64,000 nt of DNA from an uncultured Prevotellaceae bacterium (GCA_902790625.1 CADASP010000024.1:43001-107000); one strand, 5' to 3'. Positions 44,194 through 57,779 are shown, counted from the first letter of the stretch. Numbers and translations are program-made. Notes: a model not told the origin generated them from the letters alone.

Positions 44194-46002
44194 TTATTCG
44201 AGCAGATGCTCGATGTCGCTTTGGGGCAGGATACACAGTATGGGCTTGCCGTCGGGGGTGTAGTTGGGATTGGAGCAGGCGAAGAGTTCGTTGACCACAC
44301 GCTCCATCTCGTCGTTGGAGAGCACCTGCCCGTAAGCGATAGAGGTGTTGCGGGCCAAGCTGAGCGCCAGTGCAGCGCGCATCTCGTCGATGCTCTCGTT
44401 TTTGCCCTGCTCGGCTGCATCGCTCACCACATTGCGCAGCAGCGAAAGGGCATCGACCCCCTCGATGCCAGCAGGGACGCCATTGACAGCAAAGCTGCCG
44501 CCCCCCAGCGGGCTGACATCGAAGCCCATGAGCGCCAGCTGGGGCATCAACTGCTGCATCAGCACGGCATCGGCCTGCGAGAACTGCGTCATCTCGGGGA
44601 AGAGCAGCCGCTGGGTGCTGGCCGTCTTCTGCCGGAACCGTTCCATATAGCGCTCATAACAGATACGCACATCGGCGCGGTGCTGGTCGATGATCATCAG
44701 CCCCGACTTCACGGCTGTCATCACATAACGCCCTTTATACTGGTAGTGCTGGGGCGACTTCTCGGCAATGAGTGGTGCCGCTGGCTCTTCATCAGGGAAG
44801 AGCGATGGCATGTCGGGGTCAACTGGACTGCTGGCGAGCGGACGCTTCGGCTCCATAAAGTCGCCAATGTGGGCGTTGCCGCCACCTGAGGTGTGGAAAG
44901 GGTTGTAGCCAGGATTATAGCGCACCTGCGGACTGCTGACAGCATCGCGCTGAGGGTCGAAGACGGGGATGTCAGGGCGTCCCTCGGTGTCGAAGTCGAT
45001 GGTGGGGATGTCGCAGAAGCGCCCCAGCGCATCCCTCACGGCAGCCATGAGAATCTGGTAGATGCCCTGCTCGTTCTCGAACTTGATTTCGGTCTTCGTG
45101 GGATGGATGTTCACATCGATGTCGGCCGGACTGACATTGAAATGGATGAAGTAGGGTGCCTGCATACCCTCGGCCACCAGCCGCTCGTATGCTCCCACCA
45201 CCGCGCGATGGAAATAGGGATGGCGCATGTAGCGGCCATTGACGAAGAAATAGGTGGGTGCTCCCTTTTTCTTGGCCGACTCAGGCTTGCCCACGAAGCC
45301 GCTGATGCTGCACAGCGGTGTCTCCACCTGCAGCGGCAGCAGCTCCTGGCTGAGCTTCTTGCCAAAGACATCGACGATGCGCTGTTTCATCGAACCCGCC
45401 CGCAGAGAGAGCATCTCCTGCTGATTGCTGTAGAGCGTGAACGAAATGTCGGGATAGACCAGTACGATGCGCTCAAAAGCCGTGAGAATATTGTTCAGCT
45501 CGGTGGCGTTGGTCTTCAGGAACTTTCGCCGTGCGGGCACATTGAAGAAAAGGTTGTCTACCCGGAAGTTGCAGCCCACGGGGCAGGCCACCGGCTCCTG
45601 ACTGACCACTCGCGACCCATGGAGGGTGAGACAAGTGCCCACCTCGTCGGAGGCCATGCGTGTGGTGAGCACCACCTGCGCCACGGCAGCTATCGACGGC
45701 AGGGCCTCGCCCCGGAAGCCCATGGTGTGAAGGGCGAAGAGGTCGTCGGCCTGACGTATCTTCGAGGTGGCATGACGCTCAAACGCCAGACGGGCATCCG
45801 TCTCCGACATACCGCAGCCGTCGTCGATGACCTGTATCGACGTGCGACCGGCATCGACCACCATCACCTGAATGTTGTGGGCACCAGCATCGACGGCATT
45901 CTCAACCAGTTCTTTGATGACTGAGGCGGGGCGCTGGATGACCTCGCCAGCGGCTATCTGGTTGGCTACGGAGTCGGGAAGGAGTTGAATTATATCTGGC
46001 AT
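44194..46002 (-). CDS. mutL: DNA mismatch repair protein MutL
   Basis: 602 aa. The GHKL ATPase N-terminus is intact: ENAVDAGA, IDDGCGMSETDARLAFERHA, ATSKIRQADDL, TMGFRGEALPSI. The C-terminal dimerisation domain is present (GLMIIDQHRADVRICYERY). MutL couples mismatch recognition by MutS to strand incision. The endonuclease motif DQHAxxExxxxE reads DQHRADVRICYE, i.e. not canonical, so nuclease activity is uncertain. Last gene of the guaB-ppiC-surA-ostA series; separated from the small membrane protein gene by a GTGAGGGG repeat. Confidence 0.95.
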   Translation of the reverse strand: MPDIIQLLPDSVANQIAAGEVIQRPASVIKELVENAVDAGAHNIQVMVVDAGRTSIQVIDDGCGMSETDARLAFERHATSKIRQADDLFALHTMGFRGEALPSIAAVAQVVLTTRMASDEVGTCLTLHGSRVVSQEPVACPVGCNFRVDNLFFNVPARRKFLKTNATELNNILTAFERIVLVYPDISFTLYSNQQEMLSLRAGSMKQRIVDVFGKKLSQELLPLQVETPLCSISGFVGKPESAKKKGAPTYFFVNGRYMRHPYFHRAVVGAYERLVAEGMQAPYFIHFNVSPADIDVNIHPTKTEIKFENEQGIYQILMAAVRDALGRFCDIPTIDFDTEGRPDIPVFDPQRDAVSSPQVRYNPGYNPFHTSGGGNAHIGDFMEPKRPLASSPVDPDMPSLFPDEEPAAPLIAEKSPQHYQYKGRYVMTAVKSGLMIIDQHRADVRICYERYMERFRQKTASTQRLLFPEMTQFSQADAVLMQQLMPQLALMGFDVSPLGGGSFAVNGVPAGIEGVDALSLLRNVVSDAAEQGKNESIDEMRAALALSLARNTSIAYGQVLSNDEMERVVNELFACSNPNYTPDGKPILCILPQSDIEHLLE

Positions 46003-46008
46003 GGGTGA

Positions 46009-46076
46009 TGAGAGGTGAGGGGTGAGGGGTGAGGGGTGAGGGGTGAGGGGTGGGTGGTGAGAGGTGAGGGGTGAGT
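46009..46076 (+). repeat. GAGGGGT tandem repeat upstream of mutL
   Basis: About nine imperfect 7-bp units (GTGAGGG, GTGAGAG, GTGGGTG) fill the gap between mutL and the small membrane-protein gene. Confidence 0.85.
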
Positions 46077-46078
46077 GA

Positions 46079-46324
46079 TTAGGAGAAGATAATAAGTAGC
46101 AGCGAGGCCAAGAGGATGAGCACTACGGAAAGCAGCATAGGTGTGCTGACGGGGAAGGCTCCCCTACCCTTCTGTCGGGTTCTTGCTGCGCTGAACGTCA
46201 GGTGAGGTGTCCCCGCTTGCGCGCCCGTGCCACCAGCCACTCGGTGCTCGGCCTGGGCCAAACGCTCGCGGTGCTCGTCGATATAAATCGGCTTAAGGCT
46301 GAACGGTCTCGGCTTCTTCATCAT
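46079..46324 (-). CDS. Small single-pass membrane protein
   Basis: 81 aa. A cytoplasmic-looking basic N-terminus (SLKPIYIDEHRERLAQAEHR) and one C-terminal TM helix (TPMLLSVVLILLASLLLIIF, ~61-80). Its start lies 32 bp inside the end of the ostA-like gene and it precedes mutL; I recall a small protein with a similar IDEHRERL opening in this position in other Bacteroidales, which supports a real gene. Function unknown; position suggests the cell-envelope operon. Confidence 0.65.
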   Translation of the reverse strand: MMKKPRPFSLKPIYIDEHRERLAQAEHRVAGGTGAQAGTPHLTFSAARTRQKGRGAFPVSTPMLLSVVLILLASLLLIIFS

Positions 46325-47930
46325 CTTTCTTCTTACTGCGCCAAATGAAAATGTCGTCCTTGGAAACGGGCCTCACGTAGTCGTACCAGGCGAAGCCATC
46401 AAGGAAGCGGTTCTTGGGCGGTATCTGCGACATGGGGTACATGGTGCCATCGCTCTTTGGCGCCCAGATGCGACTCAGCTTGCCAATGCTGTCCATGAAC
46501 ATGCGCAGCTGACTGGTCTCCATGTAGACCAGTCCCACGTAGCTGCTGTCGGCCTTGTCCTCGGGATAATACACCGTGACCACGTTGTCCTTGGCCTGTG
46601 CCTCGTGGATGCGCCCATCGGTGAAGAAGGCGAACATCTCTTTCGACGACACTTGGTTGTAGCATTTCTCCTCGCGCAACTCCTCGATGGAGAAAGCATT
46701 GTCGATGACGTGGGCATAGTCGATGAGCGAATCCTTCATAAACACCTGTATCACATCGCCCACCAGCTGCTGGTTCATGTTCCAGGTGATGGGGTCGGTG
46801 TACATTGTCAGACAGGAGTCGAGCGTGGAGTAGACAAGGGAGTCGCACACGGCCTGTATATCATTACGGTACGCGCGAACCTTATTATACGCGTGTAGGA
46901 CGCGGTAGACGGAGTCGGTGTCGAGGTTATACGAGAACATCTTGATGGTGTCGCCATGCACGAAGAGCGAGTCGCGCTGCGAATAGTCGATGGCCAATGC
47001 TTTGTCGGTGCACATGGCATAGCCTACGCTGTCCTCATAGTGGCCATAGTCGCACATCAGGATGCTCTTGTTCACCGTGTCGTTGAAGACCACGTTCACG
47101 AAGGCTTCGCTGATGCCCGTCTTCCCATTGTGCCACAGACTGTCGCCCACGAGCGTACGTCCCTGATTGTCGAGTCGCGAGCGGTTGAGCAGCTCGGCCT
47201 CCTCGGTCACCGTGTTATAATAGCCCAGCTCGGAATAGATGTGACTGCGACCCGACACGATGTTGCTGGGGCCAACAATATGGGCCCGCTTCACCTGCGT
47301 GTCGTAATAAAGCGAGTCGGTGGTGAGGTGGAACTGCTTGTCGATCATGTCGACGGAATAGTAGAAGATGGCCATCTTCGAGTCGGTGTGATATTCGCCC
47401 CAATCGCTGGTGAGCGTGGTACCCCCATCGATGAGTTTGCCGCCATCTTGAAAATAGCCCAGGCTCCAGATGCGGTCGTAGAACAGCTCGTCGGTGTAGA
47501 GGATGGTCTTGCGGTGGCGCAGCACCACATTTTCGCGTGCCTCCAGCATCTGCTGGTTGCCATCGTAGTAGCCTTGCTCGCTGGTGAGCGAGAGGGTGTC
47601 GCCCTGCACCATACGCACATGCCCCCAGGCCTCAAAGCTGTTGCTCGACTCGAAGAAGTTGGCGCTGTCGCAGTAGAGGTGAGCACCATCGTGCTCGAAC
47701 TCCACATTGCCTCGCAGCACCTGCGCATCGTTGTTGCGCCAGCGGTCGTAGCGCAGCTCGTCGGCATGGATGAGATACACCCGCTTGGGATTGGACTTAG
47801 GAGGAGCCGTGACGCCAGGTGCAGGGAGGGCCATGGCATAGCTGACGACGAGCATACAAAGCACACACAGAAGCATCGAAACGATGCTTCTGCCTGAACC
47901 TGATGTATGATAAGAGAGTCGCTTATCCAC
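46293..47930 (-). CDS. LptA/OstA-like outer-membrane biogenesis protein
   Basis: 545 aa. N-terminal hydrophobic signal/anchor ~20-38 (MLLCVLCMLVVSYAMALPAP). The body repeats OstA-type beta-jellyroll strands (VYLIHADELRYDRWRNNDAQ, VLRGNVEFEHDGAHLYCDSA, LTSDWGEYHTDSKMAIFYYS). In Bacteroidetes this large family stands in for the periplasmic LPS bridge LptA or the N-domain of LptD. The C-terminal ~60 residues are charged (WRSKKKDDEEAETVQP). It lies between surA-like and mutL genes in a leftward series and fits with the two SurA-type chaperones in building the outer membrane. Confidence 0.85.
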   Translation of the reverse strand: MDKRLSYHTSGSGRSIVSMLLCVLCMLVVSYAMALPAPGVTAPPKSNPKRVYLIHADELRYDRWRNNDAQVLRGNVEFEHDGAHLYCDSANFFESSNSFEAWGHVRMVQGDTLSLTSEQGYYDGNQQMLEARENVVLRHRKTILYTDELFYDRIWSLGYFQDGGKLIDGGTTLTSDWGEYHTDSKMAIFYYSVDMIDKQFHLTTDSLYYDTQVKRAHIVGPSNIVSGRSHIYSELGYYNTVTEEAELLNRSRLDNQGRTLVGDSLWHNGKTGISEAFVNVVFNDTVNKSILMCDYGHYEDSVGYAMCTDKALAIDYSQRDSLFVHGDTIKMFSYNLDTDSVYRVLHAYNKVRAYRNDIQAVCDSLVYSTLDSCLTMYTDPITWNMNQQLVGDVIQVFMKDSLIDYAHVIDNAFSIEELREEKCYNQVSSKEMFAFFTDGRIHEAQAKDNVVTVYYPEDKADSSYVGLVYMETSQLRMFMDSIGKLSRIWAPKSDGTMYPMSQIPPKNRFLDGFAWYDYVRPVSKDDIFIWRSKKKDDEEAETVQP

Positions 47931-47980
47931 TACTAACGCTTCATTCCGAATGACGAATGTCTAATAAATTACGAATTACG

Positions 47981-48034
47981 AACTCCTAACTCCTAACTCC
48001 TCACTCGTAACTCCTAACTCCACACTCACCTCAC
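47981..48034 (-). repeat. ACTCCTA tandem repeat (reverse orientation of the GAGGAGT family)
   Basis: Plus strand reads repeated CTCCTAA/CTCCTCA units before the surA-like stop codon; complement of the GTTAGGAGT units seen at 16832-16902. Confidence 0.75.
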
Positions 48035-49498
48035 CCATCCTTCGTATTCAAACTGGCAGTCGCAATACTGTTCATTCAGCCTGACGTAGGTGCTCTTAAT
48101 CTTCTTCACCACCCAGTCGTGCAGGAATTCCGTGCGCCGGCGTTCGAGCACCAGGTCTTTCATCACCTGGAAGTCCTCGGTGATGCTGGCCTTGTGGCCG
48201 GGTATACGGTTTTTCAGTTTCAGCACGGCGCAGACGGTCTTGCCCTGTGCGTTCACCATCTGGAAGGGCGCTGACACCTGTCCAATGCTCAGCGTGTCGG
48301 CCACGCGGGCCACCTCCGTCGGCAGCTCCTGCATCTCGAAGCGCGACGACTTCAGCTGTCCCCGCTCGTCCTTGTTGGCCATCAATCCCATGTTGTTGCG
48401 GGTGTCCTTGTCGTCGGAATACAACGCCACGGCATCCTCGAAGGTGTAGGGTTTGTCGATAAACACTTGCTTGAACTGAACAGGAGGCTCAGCGTTCCTG
48501 ATGCCGCTGGCAATGGTGTCGAGCCTGGCCAGCGAGGCGTTGATGGCCGAGTCGCCCACGACCGGCTTGCGCAGGATGTGGCGCACCTTTATTTTGTCGC
48601 CGCGCTTGTCCACCAGCTGAATGATGTGGAAGCCATATTCCGACTCCACAATCTTCGACACTTTCGTGGGGTCGGTGAGATTGAAGGCCACGGCGGCAAA
48701 AGCCGGGTCGAGCACTCCGCGCCCCACATAGTCCATCTCGCCACCCGAACGGCGCGAGCCGGGGTCTTCGCTGTAGAGCTTCGCCAAAGTAGAGAAGGAT
48801 GTCTCGCCCTTGTTGACGCGCTCCGTATACCCACGCAGCTCGTCCTTCACTCGGTTGATTTCCTCGGCACTTACGCGTGGTGTCTGGGTGATGATTTGCA
48901 CCTCCACCACCGTTGGCACGTAGGGGATGCTGTCGTCGGGCATGTCCTTGAAGTAGCGGCGCACCTCGGCAGGTGTCACGCTGATGTCCTGCACCAGTTT
49001 CTGCTTCATTCGCTGAATGAGCAGCTGGTCGCGCAGGTCGTCGTGCATCGACTGGCGTATCTGGCTCATGCTCTGCTTGCGATACTCCTCCAGCTTCTCC
49101 ATCGAGCCAATCTGCTCCACCATGTAGTCGATGCGTCCTTCCACCTCCGAGGCGATGTCGTTCTCGGTGACATCCTTGTCGACGCTGTCGATGACGGCCT
49201 GATGCAGGAACAATTTCTGCACGGCTATCTGTTCGGGCACGGCGCAGTCGGGGTCGCCACTCCAGTGCACGCCTTCCATGGCAGCCTGGATGCGCGTCAC
49301 CTCAATGTCGCTCTTCAAGATGGCCTCGTCGCCCACGACCCACACCACCTCGTCGACGATATTCCGCAGAGAATCATTCTGGGCGGCTACGCCATTGGCA
49401 AAGAGTGAGCAGAGGAGCGGCAACGCTATTGCCTTCCACACGTTTCGCTTCGCTATATTTGTTACGTTCATCACTTTCTTTGATGTCTTTAGGCGCAT
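48026..49498 (-). CDS. SurA-like periplasmic peptidyl-prolyl isomerase
   Basis: 490 aa. Signal peptide after a long N-region (cleavage near NGVAAQ), SurA N-terminal helical domain (IVDEVVWVVGDEAILKSDIE), and parvulin-type repeats: VEVQIITQTPRVS...FSTLAKLYSEDPGS and KIKVRHILRKPVV...YSDDKDTRNNMG. It should escort outer-membrane proteins through the periplasm. The start at 49498 overlaps the stop of the upstream ppiC gene (TGATG); an internal ATG at 49468 would give a shorter signal peptide and is the alternative. Confidence 0.9.
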   Translation of the reverse strand: MRLKTSKKVMNVTNIAKRNVWKAIALPLLCSLFANGVAAQNDSLRNIVDEVVWVVGDEAILKSDIEVTRIQAAMEGVHWSGDPDCAVPEQIAVQKLFLHQAVIDSVDKDVTENDIASEVEGRIDYMVEQIGSMEKLEEYRKQSMSQIRQSMHDDLRDQLLIQRMKQKLVQDISVTPAEVRRYFKDMPDDSIPYVPTVVEVQIITQTPRVSAEEINRVKDELRGYTERVNKGETSFSTLAKLYSEDPGSRRSGGEMDYVGRGVLDPAFAAVAFNLTDPTKVSKIVESEYGFHIIQLVDKRGDKIKVRHILRKPVVGDSAINASLARLDTIASGIRNAEPPVQFKQVFIDKPYTFEDAVALYSDDKDTRNNMGLMANKDERGQLKSSRFEMQELPTEVARVADTLSIGQVSAPFQMVNAQGKTVCAVLKLKNRIPGHKASITEDFQVMKDLVLERRRTEFLHDWVVKKIKSTYVRLNEQYCDCQFEYEGWVR

Positions 49499-50928
49499 CA
49501 GTGGTTATTGACCGTTTTCAGCACATCGTCGTTCACTTGGAAAGCGTACTTGCGGCGCAGCTGTGCCACCCACTCCTTTTCAAGCATCTCCTGATAGTCG
49601 GCCACCACGAGTCCGCGCACGTCGGTGTAGTCTTCTGGGCCTTTCTTCAGAATCTTTCCATAGTGGGCATCGATGGGATAGTCTTTCAGGTGATGCACGG
49701 TGGTGTCTTTCTTGAACACGATGCTATCGATGAGCGCGTTGTCGCCCTGCTTGAAGATGCCTTTCTCCACGCGGATGCGGATGACAGAGTCGCCATTGAA
49801 GGTAGTGCGCAGCGCCTCGGCCCATTGGTTGAAGGGCAGTTTCTTCACGCAGTTGCGCACGGCCTGCACGTCGGCGGCATCCTTCACATGGTAGGCGATG
49901 CCCTTGAATCGAGGCTGGTCCCACTGGTAGTTCTTCTTGTGCTTCTTGAAAAACTGTGCCAAGCCCGCCTCGTCCTTGGCGGCCTTGTCCCACACCAGGT
50001 TGTTGCTGATTTCATAGAGCAGCAGCCCGTCGTGGTATTCCTGTATGAGATAGCGCAGCTCCATGTCGCTCTTCGACAGCTCTGCGGCCTTTGCCTCCAC
50101 CAGTTGCTCCTTGGTGGTGTTGGCCTCCTTCGCCATCTGCTCCACCTTCTGCTGCGCAATGCGGTCGCGCAGGTTGCGCTGCTCCATGAACCTCAGGATG
50201 GCGTCGTGATGCTCCTCGAAGGGTTCGAGCATCTTGCGCTCCTTCATCAGGATGATGTGATAGCCAAACGACGACTTCACCACCTCTGACATCTCGCCGG
50301 GCTGCAGTGCGAAGGCAGCATCCTCATACTCCTTCACGAGCTGGCCGTGCTGCACGAAGGGCAGCTCGCCGCCTTGGCGTGCCGAGCCGGGGTCTTGCGA
50401 TACGCGCTTGGCCAGGTCGGCAAAGTCGGCACCGTCCTTCAGTGCCTTGTAGATAGAGTCGATGCGCACCTTGGCCTTGTCCCACTCCTCCTGCGGAGCC
50501 TGCTGGTCGGCACGAATCAGTATGTGCGCCGTCTTGACGAGTCCGTCGGGACCGATGCGCTCCACGGTCTCATCGTAAATCTTGTGGGCCTCGGCCTCCA
50601 TGTCGGCATCGGTGACGAGCATGGGCAGCACCTGCTGGTCGCGATACTGAGCAAACTCCTTCTTATACGAGCTGAGCGTGTCGTAGTGCGCGTCGAGGGC
50701 GGCACACACCTTCAGCTTGTAGTTGATGAAGAGGTCGACGTATTCATCAATCGATTTCTTGTCGATGACTCCCTCCGAGTTGTTCTTGTTGTAGGAATAC
50801 TCAAACTCCGAGCGCAAGACGGGCTGCCCGTTCACCACCATGATGACAGGGTCGTTGGCTTGGGGCTGCGATAATATCGCAGCATAGGGAACAGCAGCGA
50901 AGAGTGCTGCCAGGAATATCTTTTTCAT
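49498..50928 (-). CDS. Periplasmic PpiC/parvulin-type peptidyl-prolyl isomerase
   Basis: 476 aa, signal peptide ~1-20 (AAILSQP). A parvulin domain is clear (LVKTAHILIRADQQAP, DFADLAKRVSQDPGSARQGG, GYHIILMKERK). N- and C-terminal helical parts (KSIDEYVDLFINYKLKVCAA; FFKKHKKNYQWDQPRFKGIA) resemble the chaperone lobes of SurA/PrsA. Role: folding of exported proteins. Begins 15 bp after guaB and overlaps the next surA-like gene, so all are probably one transcript. Confidence 0.88.
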   Translation of the reverse strand: MKKIFLAALFAAVPYAAILSQPQANDPVIMVVNGQPVLRSEFEYSYNKNNSEGVIDKKSIDEYVDLFINYKLKVCAALDAHYDTLSSYKKEFAQYRDQQVLPMLVTDADMEAEAHKIYDETVERIGPDGLVKTAHILIRADQQAPQEEWDKAKVRIDSIYKALKDGADFADLAKRVSQDPGSARQGGELPFVQHGQLVKEYEDAAFALQPGEMSEVVKSSFGYHIILMKERKMLEPFEEHHDAILRFMEQRNLRDRIAQQKVEQMAKEANTTKEQLVEAKAAELSKSDMELRYLIQEYHDGLLLYEISNNLVWDKAAKDEAGLAQFFKKHKKNYQWDQPRFKGIAYHVKDAADVQAVRNCVKKLPFNQWAEALRTTFNGDSVIRIRVEKGIFKQGDNALIDSIVFKKDTTVHHLKDYPIDAHYGKILKKGPEDYTDVRGLVVADYQEMLEKEWVAQLRRKYAFQVNDDVLKTVNNH

Positions 50929-50943
50929 GATTGCAATAAGTGA

Positions 50944-52512
<1,569 letters not shown>

Positions 52513-52549
52513 TTAATACGATTTAACCCTCCCGCCGTGCGTTGGGGCA

Positions 52550-53413
52550 TCAGCTGAAAATGATGGTTTTGTTCTTGTAGGTAAGGATTTTTCTTTCGAT
52601 ATGCTTTGTCACAGCCCTCGAGAGCACAATCTTCTCCAGGTCTTTCCCCTTCAGCACGAGGCTTTCGGGCGAGTCCTTGTGGGTGATGCGTGCCACGTCC
52701 TGCTCGATGATGGGCCCGGCATCGAGTTCGGCTGTGACGTAGTGGCTGGTGGCCCCAATGATCTTCACCCCGCGCTCGTAGGCCTGGTGATAGGGCTTGG
52801 CTCCGATGAATGCTGGCAGGAACGAGTGGTGGATGTTGATGATGTGGTGGGGATAGGCCGCTATCATGTCGTCGCTGATGATTTGCATGTAGCGTGCCAG
52901 TACGATGAAAGTGACGCGCTCGCGGCGCAGCAGCTCCATCTCGGCCTGCTCCACCTCGGCCTTGTTCGAGTGGTCCTTGTTGACGGCCCACACGTGGAAG
53001 GGGATGTTGAATTGCTCGGCCACGTAGCGCAGGTCTTCGTGGTTGCTCACGATGCAAGGGATGTCCACGTCGTACTCACCGGCCTTCCAGCGTGCCAGCA
53101 GGTCGTAGAGGCAGTGGCTCATCTTGCTCACGAAGATGGCCATGCGTGGTCGTTGGTCGCTGAAGTAGAGGCTGAACTCCATCTGGTAGCGCCTGACGTA
53201 GAGCGTGTCGATATACTCGCTGATTTTCTCGCGTGGGATGAGGAACCCGTCGAGCTCCCATTGTATGCGCATGAAGAACATGCCGTCCTGGCGGTCCACA
53301 TACTGGTCGAGATAGACGATGTTCCCTTGGTTGTCGGTAATGAACTTGGTGATTTCCGAGATGATGCCCTGCTGGTCAGGGCAGTGCAGCAGCATAATGG
53401 CTGTTGGTTTCAT
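52550..53413 (-). CDS. purU: Formyltetrahydrofolate deformylase
   Basis: 287 aa. An N-terminal ACT domain (AIMLLHCPDQQGIISEITKF) is followed by the formyltransferase-like catalytic domain with INIHHSFLPAFIGAKPYHQA (catalytic His) and TAELDAGPIIEQD (catalytic Asp). PurU hydrolyses 10-formyl-THF to formate and THF, balancing one-carbon pools and supplying formate. It lies 41 bp after recQ and just before guaB. Confidence 0.95.
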   Translation of the reverse strand: MKPTAIMLLHCPDQQGIISEITKFITDNQGNIVYLDQYVDRQDGMFFMRIQWELDGFLIPREKISEYIDTLYVRRYQMEFSLYFSDQRPRMAIFVSKMSHCLYDLLARWKAGEYDVDIPCIVSNHEDLRYVAEQFNIPFHVWAVNKDHSNKAEVEQAEMELLRRERVTFIVLARYMQIISDDMIAAYPHHIINIHHSFLPAFIGAKPYHQAYERGVKIIGATSHYVTAELDAGPIIEQDVARITHKDSPESLVLKGKDLEKIVLSRAVTKHIERKILTYKNKTIIFS

Positions 53414-53454
53414 ATTGCTTTTGAATTATTATTCGGTGAACAAACAGGCTGTCC

Positions 53455-55638
<2,184 letters not shown>

Positions 55639-55651
55639 AGGCTTGCTTGTG

Positions 55652-56872
55652 TTATTCCAGATGCGACGTACCGAGCTGTTCGTTGACATACTCTTTCGTC
55701 ACTTCAAATTTCTTGATTCTCCTCGATGGCAGGTCGAACATGGCATCCATCATCACGCTCTCCACGATGCTGCGCAGGCCGCGCGCACCCAGCTTGTACT
55801 CCACCGCCTTGTCGACGATGGCCTCCAGGGCGTCGTCGGCGAAGGTGAGCGTGATGCCGTCCATCGCGAACAACTTTATATATTGCTTCACAATAGAGTT
55901 CTTCGGCTCCACCAGGATGCGGCGCAGGGCGGGGCGGTCGAGCTGGTTCAGATGGGTGAGGATGGGCAGACGGCCAATGATTTCGGGTATCAGTCCAAAC
56001 GACTTCAGGTCCTGTGGCTGCACATACTTCATCAGGTCGTCCTTGTCAATCTTTCGCACGTTCTGCACCGAGTTGTAGCCCACGGTGTGGGTGTTCAGGC
56101 GCTGTGCTATCTTGCGCTCGATGCCGTCGAAAGCGCCACCGCAGATGAAGAGGATGTTGCGGGTGTCGACGGCTATATACTCCTGGTCGGGATGCTTGCG
56201 CCCCCCCTTGGGTGGCACGTTCACGCTGGTGCCCTCGAGCAGCTTCAGCAGTCCCTGCTGCACGCCCTCGCCGCTCACGTCGCGGGTGATGCTGGGGTTG
56301 TCCTGCTTGCGGGCAATCTTGTCAATCTCGTCGATGAACACGATGCCCCGCTCGGTGGGCTCCACCTGATAGTCGGCCACCTGCAGCAGTCGGGTCAGGA
56401 TGCTCTCCACATCCTCGCCCACATAGCCAGCCTCGGTGAACACGGTGGCGTCGACGATGGTGAAGGGCACGTCGAGCAACTTGGCGATGGTGCGCGCCAG
56501 GAGCGTCTTGCCCGTGCCCGTGGGGCCCACCATGATGATGTTGCTCTTCTCTATCTCCACGCCGTCCTTGTCGTCCTTGGGCTGTTGCAGACGCTTGTAG
56601 TGGTTGTAGACGGCCACGCTGAGCACGCGCTTGGCATCGTCCTGCCCAATGACATACTGGTCCAGATGGTCTTTGATTTCCTTTGGCTTGGGTATGCGCT
56701 GCACGGAGAACTTTTTGCTGTCACCCTTTGTCTGCTTCTCGCCATAGCCATTCTCAACGACGATGCGATAAGCCTGTTGGGCACAATCCTCACAGATGAA
56801 GCCGTTGACGCCCGTGATGAGCAGCCCCACCTCGCGCTCGCTGCGCCCGCAGAAATTACATGTCTTCTTCAC
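55652..56872 (-). CDS. clpX: ClpX, ATP-dependent unfoldase of the ClpXP protease
   Basis: 406 aa. An N-terminal Cys4 zinc-binding domain ([14 protein letters not shown] ... CEDCA) is followed by an AAA+ core: [15 protein letters not shown] (Walker A), [11 protein letters not shown] (Walker B), [13 protein letters not shown], and the sensor/C-domain [16 protein letters not shown]. It unfolds tagged substrates and threads them into ClpP, encoded 19 bp upstream. Confidence 0.97.
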   Translation of the reverse strand: MKKTCNFCGRSEREVGLLITGVNGFICEDCAQQAYRIVVENGYGEKQTKGDSKKFSVQRIPKPKEIKDHLDQYVIGQDDAKRVLSVAVYNHYKRLQQPKDDKDGVEIEKSNIIMVGPTGTGKTLLARTIAKLLDVPFTIVDATVFTEAGYVGEDVESILTRLLQVADYQVEPTERGIVFIDEIDKIARKQDNPSITRDVSGEGVQQGLLKLLEGTSVNVPPKGGRKHPDQEYIAVDTRNILFICGGAFDGIERKIAQRLNTHTVGYNSVQNVRKIDKDDLMKYVQPQDLKSFGLIPEIIGRLPILTHLNQLDRPALRRILVEPKNSIVKQYIKLFAMDGITLTFADDALEAIVDKAVEYKLGARGLRSIVESVMMDAMFDLPSRRIKKFEVTKEYVNEQLGTSHLE

Positions 56873-56891
56873 TTCTTTCAGTTATCACTTT

Positions 56892-57554
56892 TCACTTCTT
56901 CACCAGCACCTGGTCGATCATGCCATACTCCTTGGCCTCCTCGGCTGTCATCCAGTAGTTGCGGTCGCTGTCGGCCCACACCTTGTCGTAGTCGGTGTGC
57001 GAGTGCTGGGCGATGATGGTGTAGAGCTCCTTCTTCAGCTTCTGAATCTCGCGGGCCTCAATCTCGATGTCGCTGGCCTGACCCTGCACGCCGCCCAGCG
57101 GCTGATGTATCATCACGCGGCTGTGGGTGAGCGCCGAGCGCTTGCCCTCCTGTCCGGCCACGAGCAGCACGGCGGCCATCGAGGCGGCCATGCCGGTGCA
57201 GATGGTGGCCACGTCGCTCTGGATGAACTGCATGGTGTCGTAGATGCCCAGTCCGGCATAGACGCTGCCGCCAGGCGAGTTGATGTAGATGCTGATGTCC
57301 TTGCCGGGGTCGGCACTGTCCAGATAGAGCAGCTGGGCCTGCAGCGTGTTGGCAGTGTAGTCGTCAATCTGCGTGCCGAGGAAGATGATGCGGTCCATCA
57401 TCAAGCGGCTGAACACATCCATCTGCGTCACGTTCAACTGGCGCTCCTCCAGGATGTAGGGGTTGAGATACTGGGCCTGAGCCTTCATCACATCGTCGAG
57501 CACCAGACCATTCATTCCCAGGTGCTGCGTAGCATATTTTCTGAAGTCGTTCAT
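56892..57554 (-). CDS. clpP: ClpP, proteolytic subunit
   Basis: 220 aa serine protease forming the tetradecameric ClpP barrel. Catalytic Ser in CTGMAASMAAVLLVAGQEGK, His in THSRVMIHQPLGGVQGQASD, and a later Asp in DSDRNYWMTAEEAKEYGMID. The extended N-terminus (NDFRKYATQHLGMNGLVLDD) is usual in this phylum. First gene of clpP-clpX-recQ; the trigger-factor gene, often upstream of clpP, is not present here. Confidence 0.96.
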   Translation of the reverse strand: MNDFRKYATQHLGMNGLVLDDVMKAQAQYLNPYILEERQLNVTQMDVFSRLMMDRIIFLGTQIDDYTANTLQAQLLYLDSADPGKDISIYINSPGGSVYAGLGIYDTMQFIQSDVATICTGMAASMAAVLLVAGQEGKRSALTHSRVMIHQPLGGVQGQASDIEIEAREIQKLKKELYTIIAQHSHTDYDKVWADSDRNYWMTAEEAKEYGMIDQVLVKK

Positions 57555-57588
57555 AGTTTCTTTTTCCTGCTTTAAACAATTGGAAATA

Positions 57589-57596
57589 CAAAATTA
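57589..57596 (-). promoter_or_regulatory. Putative -7 box for clpP
   Basis: Minus strand TAATTTTG, 35 bp before the ATG at 57554; no TTTG at proper spacing. Confidence 0.5.
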
Positions 57597-57779
57597 ATAA
57601 AAAAAAATGAGACCACCACACTTTTTACGTTTTTTTTCGAAAAAAAAAGCGAATGCCTTGTCCTATCCTTTTTCTTTCCGTGCCGCGGGCATTGCCATTG
57701 GGGCATTTCAAGGCATCTGAGCCATGGCCCACGAGCACGCTTCAAGTGGGGGGGGGCGTTGACCTGCGATAGTGTTTTT

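Noticed and set aside
57748..57756. Run of nine G between era and clpP, considered as a phase-variation tract
   Set aside because: It lies downstream of the era stop and ~190 bp upstream of clpP, not in a coding frame or between promoter boxes.
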